Source: Stakelama flava (GTDB lineage Bacteria > Pseudomonadota > Alphaproteobacteria > Sphingomonadales > Sphingomonadaceae). From it: a stretch of 64,000 bases of DNA. The translations under genes and the position numbers were made by a program. The notes beneath the pieces were generated by a model. It saw only the letters and a program-made list of their open reading frames with translations, was not told the origin of the DNA and ran no database searches. The stretch lies in the NCBI RefSeq assembly GCF_019351405.1, contig NZ_JAHWZX010000003.1, forward strand, positions 1-64,000. Direction: 5' to 3'. Positions 23,946 to 33,702 of the stretch are shown piece by piece (within the stretch, counting starts at the first letter, position 1; every line of letters starts with the position of its first letter).

Positions 23946-25998
23946 GCGCGTGGGGAAGACCCGCCGATCCTTCGTCGCGCTGACGCTGTTGTCGATTCTC
24001 GCGTTGCTGTTCGTGCTCGCGGGCAATGGCGGCGTTGCGCGCGCCGAAACGGGCGAAGCGCGCATGGCGCTCGCGCGGTCGCTGGCGCTGCTGAAAAAAG
24101 GCGATTCGACCGGCGCACGATCGCAGGCGATGAAGGCGGTCAAGGCCGCCGATGGCTGGGGGCTGGCGCATGGCGTGCTGGCGCGCGCGCAACTCGATCT
24201 GGGTGACGGCATCGCGGCCGAAGCGGAACTCGATCGCGCGGTTGCGGCGGGGCTGGATCGGGCGCGTGTGCAGCAACTCTATGCCGACGCCTATCTGTTG
24301 CAGGGCGACCCGGCGCGCGCGCTTGCCACGCTGGAAAAGGCCGATTCGCGCTATGCGCGCTACACCCTGGCCGTTCGCGGCAGGGCGCTTCAGGCGCAGG
24401 GCGACCTTGCGGGCGCGCGGGCAGCGTTCGAAGACGCCGTGGTACGCTATCCGGCGAGCAGCGATGCGTGGCAGGCGCTGGCGCAATTCCGCTTCGACAT
24501 CGGCGACATGGTCGGCGCGATCAATGCTGCAGGCGAAGCGCTGTCGCGCAATCCGGACAATATCGACGCATTGATTCTGCGCGGGCAGCTGGTGCGCCAG
24601 CAATATGGCCTTACCGCCGCGCTGCCATGGTTTGAAAGCGCGCTCGCGCACGACCAGTGGCGGTTCGACGCGCTGATCGAATATGCCGCCACACTGGGCG
24701 ATGTCGGCCGGACGCGCGATATGCTGGCGGCGGTGCGCAAGGCGATGCTGGTCCGCCCCGGCGCGCCGCAGGGATATTATCTGCAATCGGTGCTCGCCGC
24801 GCGGGCGGGCGATTACGATGTCGCGCGATCGGTGTTGGCGCGTGCGGGCGATGCGCTGTCCCGGATGCCCGGCGCGATGCTGCTGAGTGGTTCGCTCGAT
24901 CTTCAGCAGGGCGACTATGCGCAGGCCGTAACCAGCCTGAACGACCTTGTTACGGTTCAGCCGATGAACCTCACCGCACGCAAGCTGCTCGCGCTTGCCT
25001 TTCTTCGATCGGGCGACACGGCGAGCGCGCGTCGGGTGCTGACGCCCATGGTCGCGCGGGCCGATGCCGATTCCTATACGCTCGCCCTTGCGGCGCGCGC
25101 GTATGAACGCGATGGGGATCGGGCGACGGCGGCGCGCTTCCTCGACCGGGCGGCGTTGCCTGCGGTTGCCGGATCGACCAGCTTCACCGCTGATGACGAC
25201 CTGAAGCTGCTGGATATCGACGCCGCGAACGCGCCCGATGCGCCGGGTGCCGTTGTGCCGCTGATCCGCGGCATGCTGCAAGCCGGGCAAAGCGCGCAGG
25301 CGCTCGCCCGCGCGCAAAAAATGGCCGCCGACAATCCAGGCGCGCCCGAAGCGCGGCTGATGATTGGCGATGTGCTGGCCGCGACCGGAAAGTGGGACGA
25401 TGCCGCCGCCGCCTATCGCGACGCCGCTTCGGTGCGGTTCGACGAAGCGACGATGCTGCGCATGGTCGATGCGCTCGACCGGGACGGGCATCGCGATCGG
25501 GCGCAACAGGTGCTCGCGCTGTTCCTGCAGCAAAATCCCGCCAATGTCGCCGCGCTTCGCCTTGCCGGCCACTGGCAGATCGCGGCGGGCGATTTCGCCG
25601 CGGCGGTCGTGACGCTGGAAGGGTTGCGGTTTCGGCTCGGCGATCGCGACGCAGCGCTGCTCGCCGAACTGGCGGTCGCGCATTCGGGGCTGGGGGAGGA
25701 CGACATGGCGATGCAATATGGCGCCGCCGCCTATGCGCTTGCGCCCGGCAATCCGGCGGTCGCCGACGCCTATGGCTGGAGCGCGTTTCAGGCAGGCTTT
25801 CAGACGGCTGCGCTTCAGCTCCTTGGCAAGGCGGTTGCGCTCGCGCCCGATCATTCCGGGCTTCGCTGGCACTATGCCCAGGCGCTTGCCGCGGGTGGCG
25901 ACAAGGCGGCGGCGGCGCGCAATACGAAGGCGGCGCTCGGCGATCCCGGTTTTGCTGATCGCGACGCGGCGAAGGATTTGCTCGCCCGCCTCGTTTGA
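23929..25998 (+). CDS. TPR-repeat protein of the PrsK/PrsR cluster
   Basis: 689 residues: an N-terminal hydrophobic export signal (RRSFVALTLLSILALLFVLA, about residues 12-31, cleaved near ARA), then an array of tetratricopeptide repeats with many ALA/AGD helices across residues 45-680. TPR proteins (PrsT-like) accompany PrsK/PrsR in exopolysaccharide loci and are thought to sit in the periplasm and bind secretion partners. This one lacks a lipobox and is shorter than the about 900-residue PrsT. Its start overlaps prsR by 17 bases, so coupling is likely. The exact subfamily is uncertain. Confidence 0.75.
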   Translation: MTCNPERVGKTRRSFVALTLLSILALLFVLAGNGGVARAETGEARMALARSLALLKKGDSTGARSQAMKAVKAADGWGLAHGVLARAQLDLGDGIAAEAELDRAVAAGLDRARVQQLYADAYLLQGDPARALATLEKADSRYARYTLAVRGRALQAQGDLAGARAAFEDAVVRYPASSDAWQALAQFRFDIGDMVGAINAAGEALSRNPDNIDALILRGQLVRQQYGLTAALPWFESALAHDQWRFDALIEYAATLGDVGRTRDMLAAVRKAMLVRPGAPQGYYLQSVLAARAGDYDVARSVLARAGDALSRMPGAMLLSGSLDLQQGDYAQAVTSLNDLVTVQPMNLTARKLLALAFLRSGDTASARRVLTPMVARADADSYTLALAARAYERDGDRATAARFLDRAALPAVAGSTSFTADDDLKLLDIDAANAPDAPGAVVPLIRGMLQAGQSAQALARAQKMAADNPGAPEARLMIGDVLAATGKWDDAAAAYRDAASVRFDEATMLRMVDALDRDGHRDRAQQVLALFLQQNPANVAALRLAGHWQIAAGDFAAAVVTLEGLRFRLGDRDAALLAELAVAHSGLGEDDMAMQYGAAAYALAPGNPAVADAYGWSAFQAGFQTAALQLLGKAVALAPDHSGLRWHYAQALAAGGDKAAAARNTKAALGDPGFADRDAAKDLLARLV

Positions 25999-26029
25999 GA
26001 AGCGCTGCGCCCCCGCTATAGCGCGTCCC

Positions 26030-26836
26030 ATGACCGATCCGATGACCCGCATCGCCGAAGCGCTCGAACGGCTGGCGCCGCCGCCGCCCGAAGCGGCGGA
26101 CCCGCAAGCGCATCCCGCCTATCTGTGGCATGGCGAAGCGCTGGTCGCGGCGCGATCCTTCCGCCCCTTGCCACTCGACCTGCTGCGCGGCGTAGATGGC
26201 CAGCGCGATGTGCTGCGCGCAAATCTGGACCGGCTGGCGCATCGACACGCGGCGCAGGATGCGTTGTTATGGGGCGCGCGGGGGACCGGCAAATCGGCGC
26301 TGGTCAAAAGCGTTGTCGGTGCGCTGCAGGCACAGGGCCGCTCGATCGCGCTGGTCGAGGTGGTGGCACCGCTCGCGACCTTGCCCGCGCTGTTTTCCAC
26401 GCTGGCCGGTGTCGATCGCGCCTTTGCGGTATTCGTCGACGATCTCGGCTTTGAAGCGGCAAGCGAAGGGCGCGCGCTGCGTTCGATGCTGGAGGGCGGA
26501 GCCGACGCACGACCCGACAATGCGCGGCTGATCGTAACGGCGAACCGGCGGCATCTGCTGCCCCGCGACCTTGCCGAACAGGAAAGCGCGATCAATCCGC
26601 GCGATTCGATCGACGACAATCTGGCGCTCGCGGACCGGTTCGGGCTTAGCCTTGGGTTCCATGTCGTCGATCAGGATGCGTATCTGGCGATCGTACGCGG
26701 ATATGTGCAGGCGCACGACCTTCCCTTCGATGCCGACGACGCATTGCAATGGGCGACGCGGCGCGGCAGCCGGTCGGGCCGGGTGGCCTGGCAATATGTC
26801 GTCGACCTGGCCGGACGCGCCGGCAAGCCACTCTGA
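26030..26836 (+). CDS. DUF815-family AAA ATPase
   Basis: 268 residues with the DUF815 layout: HPAYLWHGEAL-type N-terminus, Walker A in LLWGARGTGKSALVKSVVGA, a segment with VFVDDLGFE resembling Walker B, and sensor region LIVTANRRHLLPRDL. The molecular role of this bacterial family is unknown. Start ATG at 26030 is about 30 bp after the TPR gene. It is followed 112 bp downstream by a sensor kinase gene on the same strand. No DNA-binding domain is seen. Confidence 0.8.
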   Translation: MTDPMTRIAEALERLAPPPPEAADPQAHPAYLWHGEALVAARSFRPLPLDLLRGVDGQRDVLRANLDRLAHRHAAQDALLWGARGTGKSALVKSVVGALQAQGRSIALVEVVAPLATLPALFSTLAGVDRAFAVFVDDLGFEAASEGRALRSMLEGGADARPDNARLIVTANRRHLLPRDLAEQESAINPRDSIDDNLALADRFGLSLGFHVVDQDAYLAIVRGYVQAHDLPFDADDALQWATRRGSRSGRVAWQYVVDLAGRAGKPL

Positions 26837-26948
26837 TCGAACCGAAAAAGCAACGCTTTGGCGCAATCGGACCAGTATCCGCCGCGTGGGGGCGATATGG
26901 TGCGCAATCGCGCTTGACTTGAAGGCGAAGGCCCAGCCACATCCGATT

Positions 26949-27962
26949 GTGGAGAATCTGGGGGAGCTGGACCTGTCCGAACGGCTGCGGCCGTTCATGC
27001 CGCGCTGGGTGGCGCAACTGGGCATCGGACTTGCTTGTGCGGCGATCGCTGCGCTTGTTCGCATGCTTCTTGACGCGGTGGTCCCCGGCGGCGCCGTTTT
27101 CGCGCTGATCTTTCCTGCCGCGATGCTGGCGACGTTCTTCGCACGCTGGCAGGCGGGCGCGGTGGCCGGTTTGGTGCTGATCCTCTACACTTGGTTCTTT
27201 CTGTACCCGGTGCGCAGTTCGTTTCGCTTTGCTGAAGCTGCCGGATCGCTCAGCGTTGCGTCGGTGGCGATTTCGGTAATCATCACGGTCGCCATCGCCG
27301 AACTGTTCCGCGCGGCGGCGCGACGCGCCACGCGCGAGCGCGACCGCCAGATCGCCGAGCGCGACCTGTTCCTTGCCGAATTCGATCATCGCGTGAAGAA
27401 TAATTTCGCCGTGGTTGCCAGCCTGCTCGACATGCAGCGTCGCCGCGCGCGCGAACCTGCGACGGCCGATGCGCTGGGCGCGGCGCTCAACCGGGTGGAC
27501 AGCATCGCTCGCGCACATCGTCATCTGTATCGCGGCGACAGCGGGCCGACAGCGGTCGATATGGCGACCTATCTGGGCGAACTGTGCGATGCGCTGTCAA
27601 AGGCGCAGATGCTGTATGGCGCGGTCCATCTTGAATGTCACAGCGATACGATCCGCATGCCGCGCGATCGCGCCGTGTCGATCGGGCTGATCGTCAACGA
27701 ACTCGTCACCAACGCATCGAAACACGCTTTTTCAGGGCGCGCCAGCGGAACGATCGAGGTTTCGCTGCGCAGCGAGGGGGCGGGCTATGTGCTGACGGTC
27801 GCGGACGACGGCATCGGCATGCCTACCGGCCCCGTGCGCACGCGCGCCGATGGCGGGTTGGGACAAAAGCTGATCGAGGCGTTTGCGCGCCAAGCACGCG
27901 CGACGATGACGATGCAATCAGGCGCGAACGGCACCAAGGCGGTTTTTCACCTCGACCCGTGA
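26949..27962 (+). CDS. HisKA_2 sensor histidine kinase with DUF4118 membrane domain
   Basis: About 337 residues. The N-terminal DUF4118-like region has four hydrophobic segments (about 15-115), then a HisKA_2 dimerisation helix with phosphoacceptor His in EFDHRVKNNFAVVASLLDMQ and an ATPase domain (GLIVNELVTNASKHAF, DDGIGMP). DUF4118 is the KdpD-like four-helix membrane domain. The start is uncertain: GTG at 26949 gives ENLGELDLSERLRPFMP, TTG at 26919 or ATG at 26997 are alternatives, and none has a good ribosome-binding site. No cognate response regulator is adjacent, so it is an orphan in this window. Confidence 0.75.
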   Translation: MENLGELDLSERLRPFMPRWVAQLGIGLACAAIAALVRMLLDAVVPGGAVFALIFPAAMLATFFARWQAGAVAGLVLILYTWFFLYPVRSSFRFAEAAGSLSVASVAISVIITVAIAELFRAAARRATRERDRQIAERDLFLAEFDHRVKNNFAVVASLLDMQRRRAREPATADALGAALNRVDSIARAHRHLYRGDSGPTAVDMATYLGELCDALSKAQMLYGAVHLECHSDTIRMPRDRAVSIGLIVNELVTNASKHAFSGRASGTIEVSLRSEGAGYVLTVADDGIGMPTGPVRTRADGGLGQKLIEAFARQARATMTMQSGANGTKAVFHLDP

Positions 27963-27970
27963 TCGTTTGC

Positions 27971-29755
<1,785 letters not shown>

Positions 29756-29862
29756 GGCGGGTGGAGGTAGGCGGAGCATGGCCGCTGCGCAAGCGGTGTG
29801 CTTGCATTCCCCTAACTGCGTCATTCACAGGCTGTTCAACGCGGGCAAGCTATGCCAACCCG

Positions 29863-30168
29863 ATGCGAATGGTCGTCATCGCCCTTATGGCCGCCTGCGT
29901 GGTGTTCACAGGCCAGGCCCCCGCCGACGCGCAGTCGCGTCACAGCGACCAGAATGCGGCGCGTGAGGCGCGGCAGGCCGGGCGAATCCTTCCGTTGCGT
30001 GAAATTCAGCGCCGCGTCCTGCCGCAAATGCCGGACGCGCAATATCTGGGCTTCGACTTCGAACCGCCCACCGCCACCTATACGTTGAAGTTCCTGCGCG
30101 AAGGCGCGGTGATCTGGGTGGATGTCGACGGCCGGTCGGGCCATATTCTGCGCCGAACCGGCGGATGA
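29863..30168 (+). CDS. Exported PepSY-domain protein
   Basis: 101 residues with a signal peptide (MRMVVIALMAACVVFTGQAP, cleavage near residue 24-26) and a single PepSY-like domain: ILPLREIQRRVLPQMPDAQY and TYTLKFLREGAVIWVDVDGR. PepSY proteins often inhibit peptidases or modulate two-component sensors. It is 34 bp upstream of an OmpR/PhoP-type response regulator on the same strand, which fits the common PepSY-response regulator-kinase arrangement. ATG at 29863 is followed by another at 29869. Confidence 0.8.
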   Translation: MRMVVIALMAACVVFTGQAPADAQSRHSDQNAAREARQAGRILPLREIQRRVLPQMPDAQYLGFDFEPPTATYTLKFLREGAVIWVDVDGRSGHILRRTGG

Positions 30169-30202
30169 ACCACCGGTTCGGGCACAAGCACAGGGAAAGC
30201 AT

Positions 30203-30880
30203 ATGCGCGTTCTGATCGTCGAGGACGAACCCAATCTTCGTCAGCAGCTCCAGTCGACGCTGGAAGGGGCGGGCTATGCCGTCGATGCCGCCGCCGATGG
30301 CGAGGAAGGGCATTTTCTGGGTTCCACCGAAAGCTATGATGCAATCGTGCTCGACCTCGGCCTGCCCGAAATCGACGGGCTGACCGTGCTAGACCGCTGG
30401 CGCAAGGAGGGCAAGACAATGCCGGTGCTGGTGCTTACCGCGCGCGACAGCTGGTCGGACAAGGTTGCGGGGCTGGACGCCGGCGCCGACGATTATGTCG
30501 CCAAACCGTTCCAGACCGAGGAACTGATCGCCCGGCTGCGCGCGCTGATCCGCCGCGCCAGCGGCAATGCCTCGGCGGAGCTGACCGCGGGCGACATCCG
30601 CCTCGACACCCGGTCGGGCAAGGTGACCAAGGGCGGCGAGCCGGTGAAGCTGACCGCGCAGGAATACAAGCTGCTTTCCTATCTGCTCCATCACAAGGGC
30701 AAGGTGGTCAGCCGCACCGAACTGATCGAACATATCTATGACCAGGATTTCGATCGCGATTCGAACACGATCGAAGTGTTCGTGACCCGCATCCGCAAGA
30801 AACTGGGCGCCGATACGATCACCACCATTCGCGGGCTGGGCTACAGCCTGGACGAAGAGGGAGAGGCGGCGGCGCAGTAA
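30203..30880 (+). CDS. OmpR/PhoP-family response regulator
   Basis: 225 residues: receiver domain with acidic residues EDE at 8-10 and phosphoacceptor Asp51 in VLDLGLPEIDGL, Lys in the YVAKPF segment, and a winged-helix DNA-binding domain (about 128-220; LTAQEYKLLSYLLHHKGKVV, IEVFVTRIRKKLG, IRGLGYSL). ATG at 30203 follows AGGGAA. The sensor kinase gene begins about 38 bp after its stop. Regulated genes are not identifiable from the sequence. Confidence 0.9.
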   Translation: MRVLIVEDEPNLRQQLQSTLEGAGYAVDAAADGEEGHFLGSTESYDAIVLDLGLPEIDGLTVLDRWRKEGKTMPVLVLTARDSWSDKVAGLDAGADDYVAKPFQTEELIARLRALIRRASGNASAELTAGDIRLDTRSGKVTKGGEPVKLTAQEYKLLSYLLHHKGKVVSRTELIEHIYDQDFDRDSNTIEVFVTRIRKKLGADTITTIRGLGYSLDEEGEAAAQ

Positions 30881-30917
30881 CGTTTCGCCCACCGACGCCC
30901 TGACTTCGCGCCCCGCC

Positions 30918-32297
30918 TTGGCCGCCGACCCCGCCCCCAGCCCGGCACCGCGCCCGCATGTGCGGATCACCGGTTCGCTCAGCCGCCGGATGATCTTCGT
31001 CGCGGCGGCGTGGATCATGCTGCTGCTCGCCGGTGGCGGCTTCGCGCTCGATCGGGTGCTGACCAGCGCGGTGACCAAGAATTTCGACGACCAGCTCGAA
31101 TATCTGCTCAATTCGATGATGGTTTCGGCGGAGATCGGTCCCGATGGGGAGGTGATGTTCAACCGCCCGCTGGGGGATCAGCGGTTCCTTGAACCCTATT
31201 CGGGGCTGTATTGGCAGGTGTCGGGTCAGGGCTATGAACCCTTTCCCTCGCGCTCTTTATGGGATCGCCTGCTAAAGACCGACCGGGCGCATCAGGACAT
31301 GCGCGTCCACGCCTATGACAGTAACCAGTTTGCCGACCAGAAATTGCGCGTGGTCGAGCGCGATCTCAAACTGCCCGGTTCGGAAGTTCTGTGGCGGTTT
31401 CAGGTGGCGCAGGATCGCGAAACGCTCGATGCGCAGATCGCGGCGATGCGCCGGACCATTGTGCGCAGCTTCCTGCTGCTGGGGCTTGGCCTGATCTTCA
31501 TGGCGACGTTGCAGACCTGGTACGGGCTGATCCCATTGCGCAAGCTGAGGATCGCGATCGCACGGCTTCGCGCCGGCGAACTGACCCGGATCGAGGGCGA
31601 CATGCCCGGCGAAGTCGCGCCGATGGTGGAGGAATTGAACGCGCTGGTGGCGCATAACGATCGCCAGGCGGAAGAGGCGCGGCGCCATGCGGGCAACCTT
31701 GCCCATGCGCTGAAGACGCCGCTTACCGTCATCATGAATGCCGCCAGCGCGCAGTCGGGCGAATTGTCCGAAACCGTGGTCCGCGAAGCGCGCACGATGC
31801 GGCGGCAGGTCGATCATCACCTTGCGCGCGCGCGCGCCGTCGGGCGACGCGGGTCGTCGCACAGCCGCTGCGACATCGGTGCGGCGGTCGATGCGGTGGA
31901 GCGCGCGGTGTCACGGCTCTATCCGCATGTCCGTATCGACGCGGACGCGAGCGAAGGCCTGATCGGGCATATCGAACGGCAGGACCTTGAGGAAATTCTT
32001 GGCAATCTGGTCGAGAACGCAGCCAAATACGGCGGCGGCAGCGTCTTCGTGACGGCGCGCGCCGATTCGGGCTTTGTCGAGATTCTGGTCGAGGATGACG
32101 GACCCGGTATCGCCGAAGCGGATCGCCAGCGCCTGTTCGAACGCGGCGTCCGGTTGGATACCGGCAAGCCGGGGACCGGGCTGGGTCTCGCCATCGTCCG
32201 CGACGTGGCAGAGATTTACGAAGGTTCGGCAAGCCTGGAAGAGAGCGAGGATCTGGGCGGTCTGCTGGTCCGCCTGCGCCTGCCCGCGGCGGGCTGA
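30918..32297 (+). CDS. PhoQ-like sensor histidine kinase
   Basis: About 459 residues: a transmembrane segment near 28-50, a periplasmic region of about 120 residues, a second transmembrane segment near 178-200, a HAMP-like linker, the H-box AGNLAHALKTPLTVIMNAAS near residue 260, and the ATPase domain (VENAAKYGGG, DDGPGI, GTGLGLAIV). The 5' end has no ATG in frame: TTG at 30918 and GTG at 30960 are the candidates and the start is uncertain. It is the partner of the upstream regulator. Downstream are two small overlapping ORFs. Confidence 0.85.
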   Translation: MAADPAPSPAPRPHVRITGSLSRRMIFVAAAWIMLLLAGGGFALDRVLTSAVTKNFDDQLEYLLNSMMVSAEIGPDGEVMFNRPLGDQRFLEPYSGLYWQVSGQGYEPFPSRSLWDRLLKTDRAHQDMRVHAYDSNQFADQKLRVVERDLKLPGSEVLWRFQVAQDRETLDAQIAAMRRTIVRSFLLLGLGLIFMATLQTWYGLIPLRKLRIAIARLRAGELTRIEGDMPGEVAPMVEELNALVAHNDRQAEEARRHAGNLAHALKTPLTVIMNAASAQSGELSETVVREARTMRRQVDHHLARARAVGRRGSSHSRCDIGAAVDAVERAVSRLYPHVRIDADASEGLIGHIERQDLEEILGNLVENAAKYGGGSVFVTARADSGFVEILVEDDGPGIAEADRQRLFERGVRLDTGKPGTGLGLAIVRDVAEIYEGSASLEESEDLGGLLVRLRLPAAG

Positions 32298-32388
32298 ACG
32301 CTTTTCACTCGCGGCTTTGAGCCGACATTTGCGCGAAACATGCGCTGGTCAAAGGCTCGTTCGGCAGGGGGGAGCAGGAGACCGAATC

Positions 32389-32568
32389 ATGCCCCCATTT
32401 TTCGACCTTCCTTCCCTGTCGCGGCGCGCCGAACAGGAAGCGATCATGGCGATCGCCTCTCCCTGTTCGGCCGCCGCTGACGCGCATGACAGCATATGTC
32501 GAAGCTATTGCGCCCTGTTTCGCAGCGCGATGCGCGCGCCCGCCGATCCGGTGGACGCGATCGCATGA
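32389..32568 (+). CDS. Small 59-residue protein after the two-component genes
   Basis: ATG at 32389 is preceded by CAGGAG. The product starts MPPFFDLPSLSRRAEQEAIM and contains three cysteines. It has no membrane segment and no recognised domain, but sphingomonad genomes often carry small proteins of this look. Its stop codon overlaps the ATG of the next ORF (ATGA at 32565-32568), so translation of the two is coupled. It lies 91 bp after the kinase gene; whether it shares its transcript is unknown. Confidence 0.5.
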   Translation: MPPFFDLPSLSRRAEQEAIMAIASPCSAAADAHDSICRSYCALFRSAMRAPADPVDAIA

Positions 32569-32648
32569 AGCCGCCACGCGACCTGAAAATCGGGCTGCTT
32601 TCCTTTTGCGCCATCTGCGTCGCGATGCTGATCGTGCACGCGCTGTGA
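32565..32648 (+). CDS. Tiny 27-residue single-pass membrane peptide
   Basis: Starting at the ATGA overlap with the 59-residue ORF, it reads MKPPRDLKIG followed by a hydrophobic stretch (LLSFCAICVAMLIVHAL). A basic N-terminus and one membrane segment make it look like a small inner-membrane peptide. The coupling supports translation. Some such peptides regulate sensor kinases (MgrB-like), but that is only an analogy. It is convergent with the LLM oxidoreductase. Confidence 0.4.
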   Translation: MKPPRDLKIGLLSFCAICVAMLIVHAL

Positions 32649-32661
32649 CGACATTCTTCTA

Positions 32662-33654
32662 TTATCTGTCGAGCGCCGCCATTGCCTCGGCGGCGATGGC
32701 GAAAGAGCGTTTGCGCTTTTCGGGATCGTGAATGCCGCCGGTCAGCATCAGTTCGTCGGCCCCGGTGCGCTCGATAAAAGCGGCGAGCCCGCGAGTTACG
32801 GTATCGCGCGAACCGATCGCTGAACATTCAAGTACCTGATCCAGAATGGCATTTCCCTGCGCGCCCAGTGTGGCGCGATAGTTTTCGACTGGGCGGGGAA
32901 GCGGCATGGGGCGGCCGGTGCGGATCGCGACAAAGGCCTGTTGCTGCGAACTGGCGAGATAGTCGGCCTCTTCATCGGTATCGGCGGCGATGACGTTGAA
33001 ACCCAGCATCACATGCGGTTTGTCCAGCTGCGCCGATGGTTTGAAGTCGCGCCGATACAGCGCGATCGCCTGATCGAGTGCGGCAGGCGCGAAATGCGAG
33101 GCGAAGGCATAAGGAAGGCCAAGCGCCGCGGCGAGCTGCGCGCCGAACAGGCTGGACCCCAATATCCAGATCGGAACATTCGCGCCCGCGCCGGGAACCG
33201 CGCTGATGCCCGTTTGCCCGTCATCGGCGAAATAGCTTTGCAGTTCCATCACGTCGCGCGGAAACGCCTGCGGATCGCTTTCCAGCGTCCGGCGAAGCGC
33301 GCGGGACACCTTCTGGTCCGATCCCGGTGCCCGGCCAAGCCCAAGATCGATCCGGCCGGGATAAAGCGCATCGAGCGTGCCGAACTGTTCGGCGATCACC
33401 AGCGGCGAATGATTGGGCAGCATGATGCCGCCTGCGCCGACGCGAATGCTGCTGGTCCGTCCGGCGACATGGCCGATTACGACCGAGGTTGCGGCGCTGG
33501 CGATTCCAGGCATGCCGTGATGTTCCGCCACCCAATAGCGGGTATAGCCGCTTGCCTCCGCCTGGCGGGCAAGGTCGGCGGCGTTGGCAAGGGCGCTCGC
33601 CGCATCGCCGCCTTCGACGATGGGGACGAGGTCGAGCATGGAATAGGCAGTCAT
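32662..33654 (-). CDS. LLM-class flavin-dependent oxidoreductase
   Basis: 330 residues of the bacterial luciferase-like TIM-barrel family: an N-terminal YSMLDLVPI strand, [49 protein letters not shown] and a C-terminal region. The AEHHG and [11 protein letters not shown] segments are typical of the MsnO8-like subgroup. It probably uses reduced FMN supplied by a separate reductase; its substrate is unknown. It sits 48 bp after the subtilase gene on the same strand but shows no functional tie to it. Confidence 0.85.
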   Translation of the reverse strand: MTAYSMLDLVPIVEGGDAASALANAADLARQAEASGYTRYWVAEHHGMPGIASAATSVVIGHVAGRTSSIRVGAGGIMLPNHSPLVIAEQFGTLDALYPGRIDLGLGRAPGSDQKVSRALRRTLESDPQAFPRDVMELQSYFADDGQTGISAVPGAGANVPIWILGSSLFGAQLAAALGLPYAFASHFAPAALDQAIALYRRDFKPSAQLDKPHVMLGFNVIAADTDEEADYLASSQQQAFVAIRTGRPMPLPRPVENYRATLGAQGNAILDQVLECSAIGSRDTVTRGLAAFIERTGADELMLTGGIHDPEKRKRSFAIAAEAMAALDR

Positions 33655-33702
33655 GCGCGTTCAGATGGTGGCGAGATGGCCCGCCTTCCAGTGCGCCGCC
33701 GG

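Noticed and set aside
22275-26052. Two long minus-strand open frames antisense to the PrsK, PrsR and TPR genes
   Set aside because: No domain or export signal; each is a GC-driven shadow of a gene with clear family motifs.
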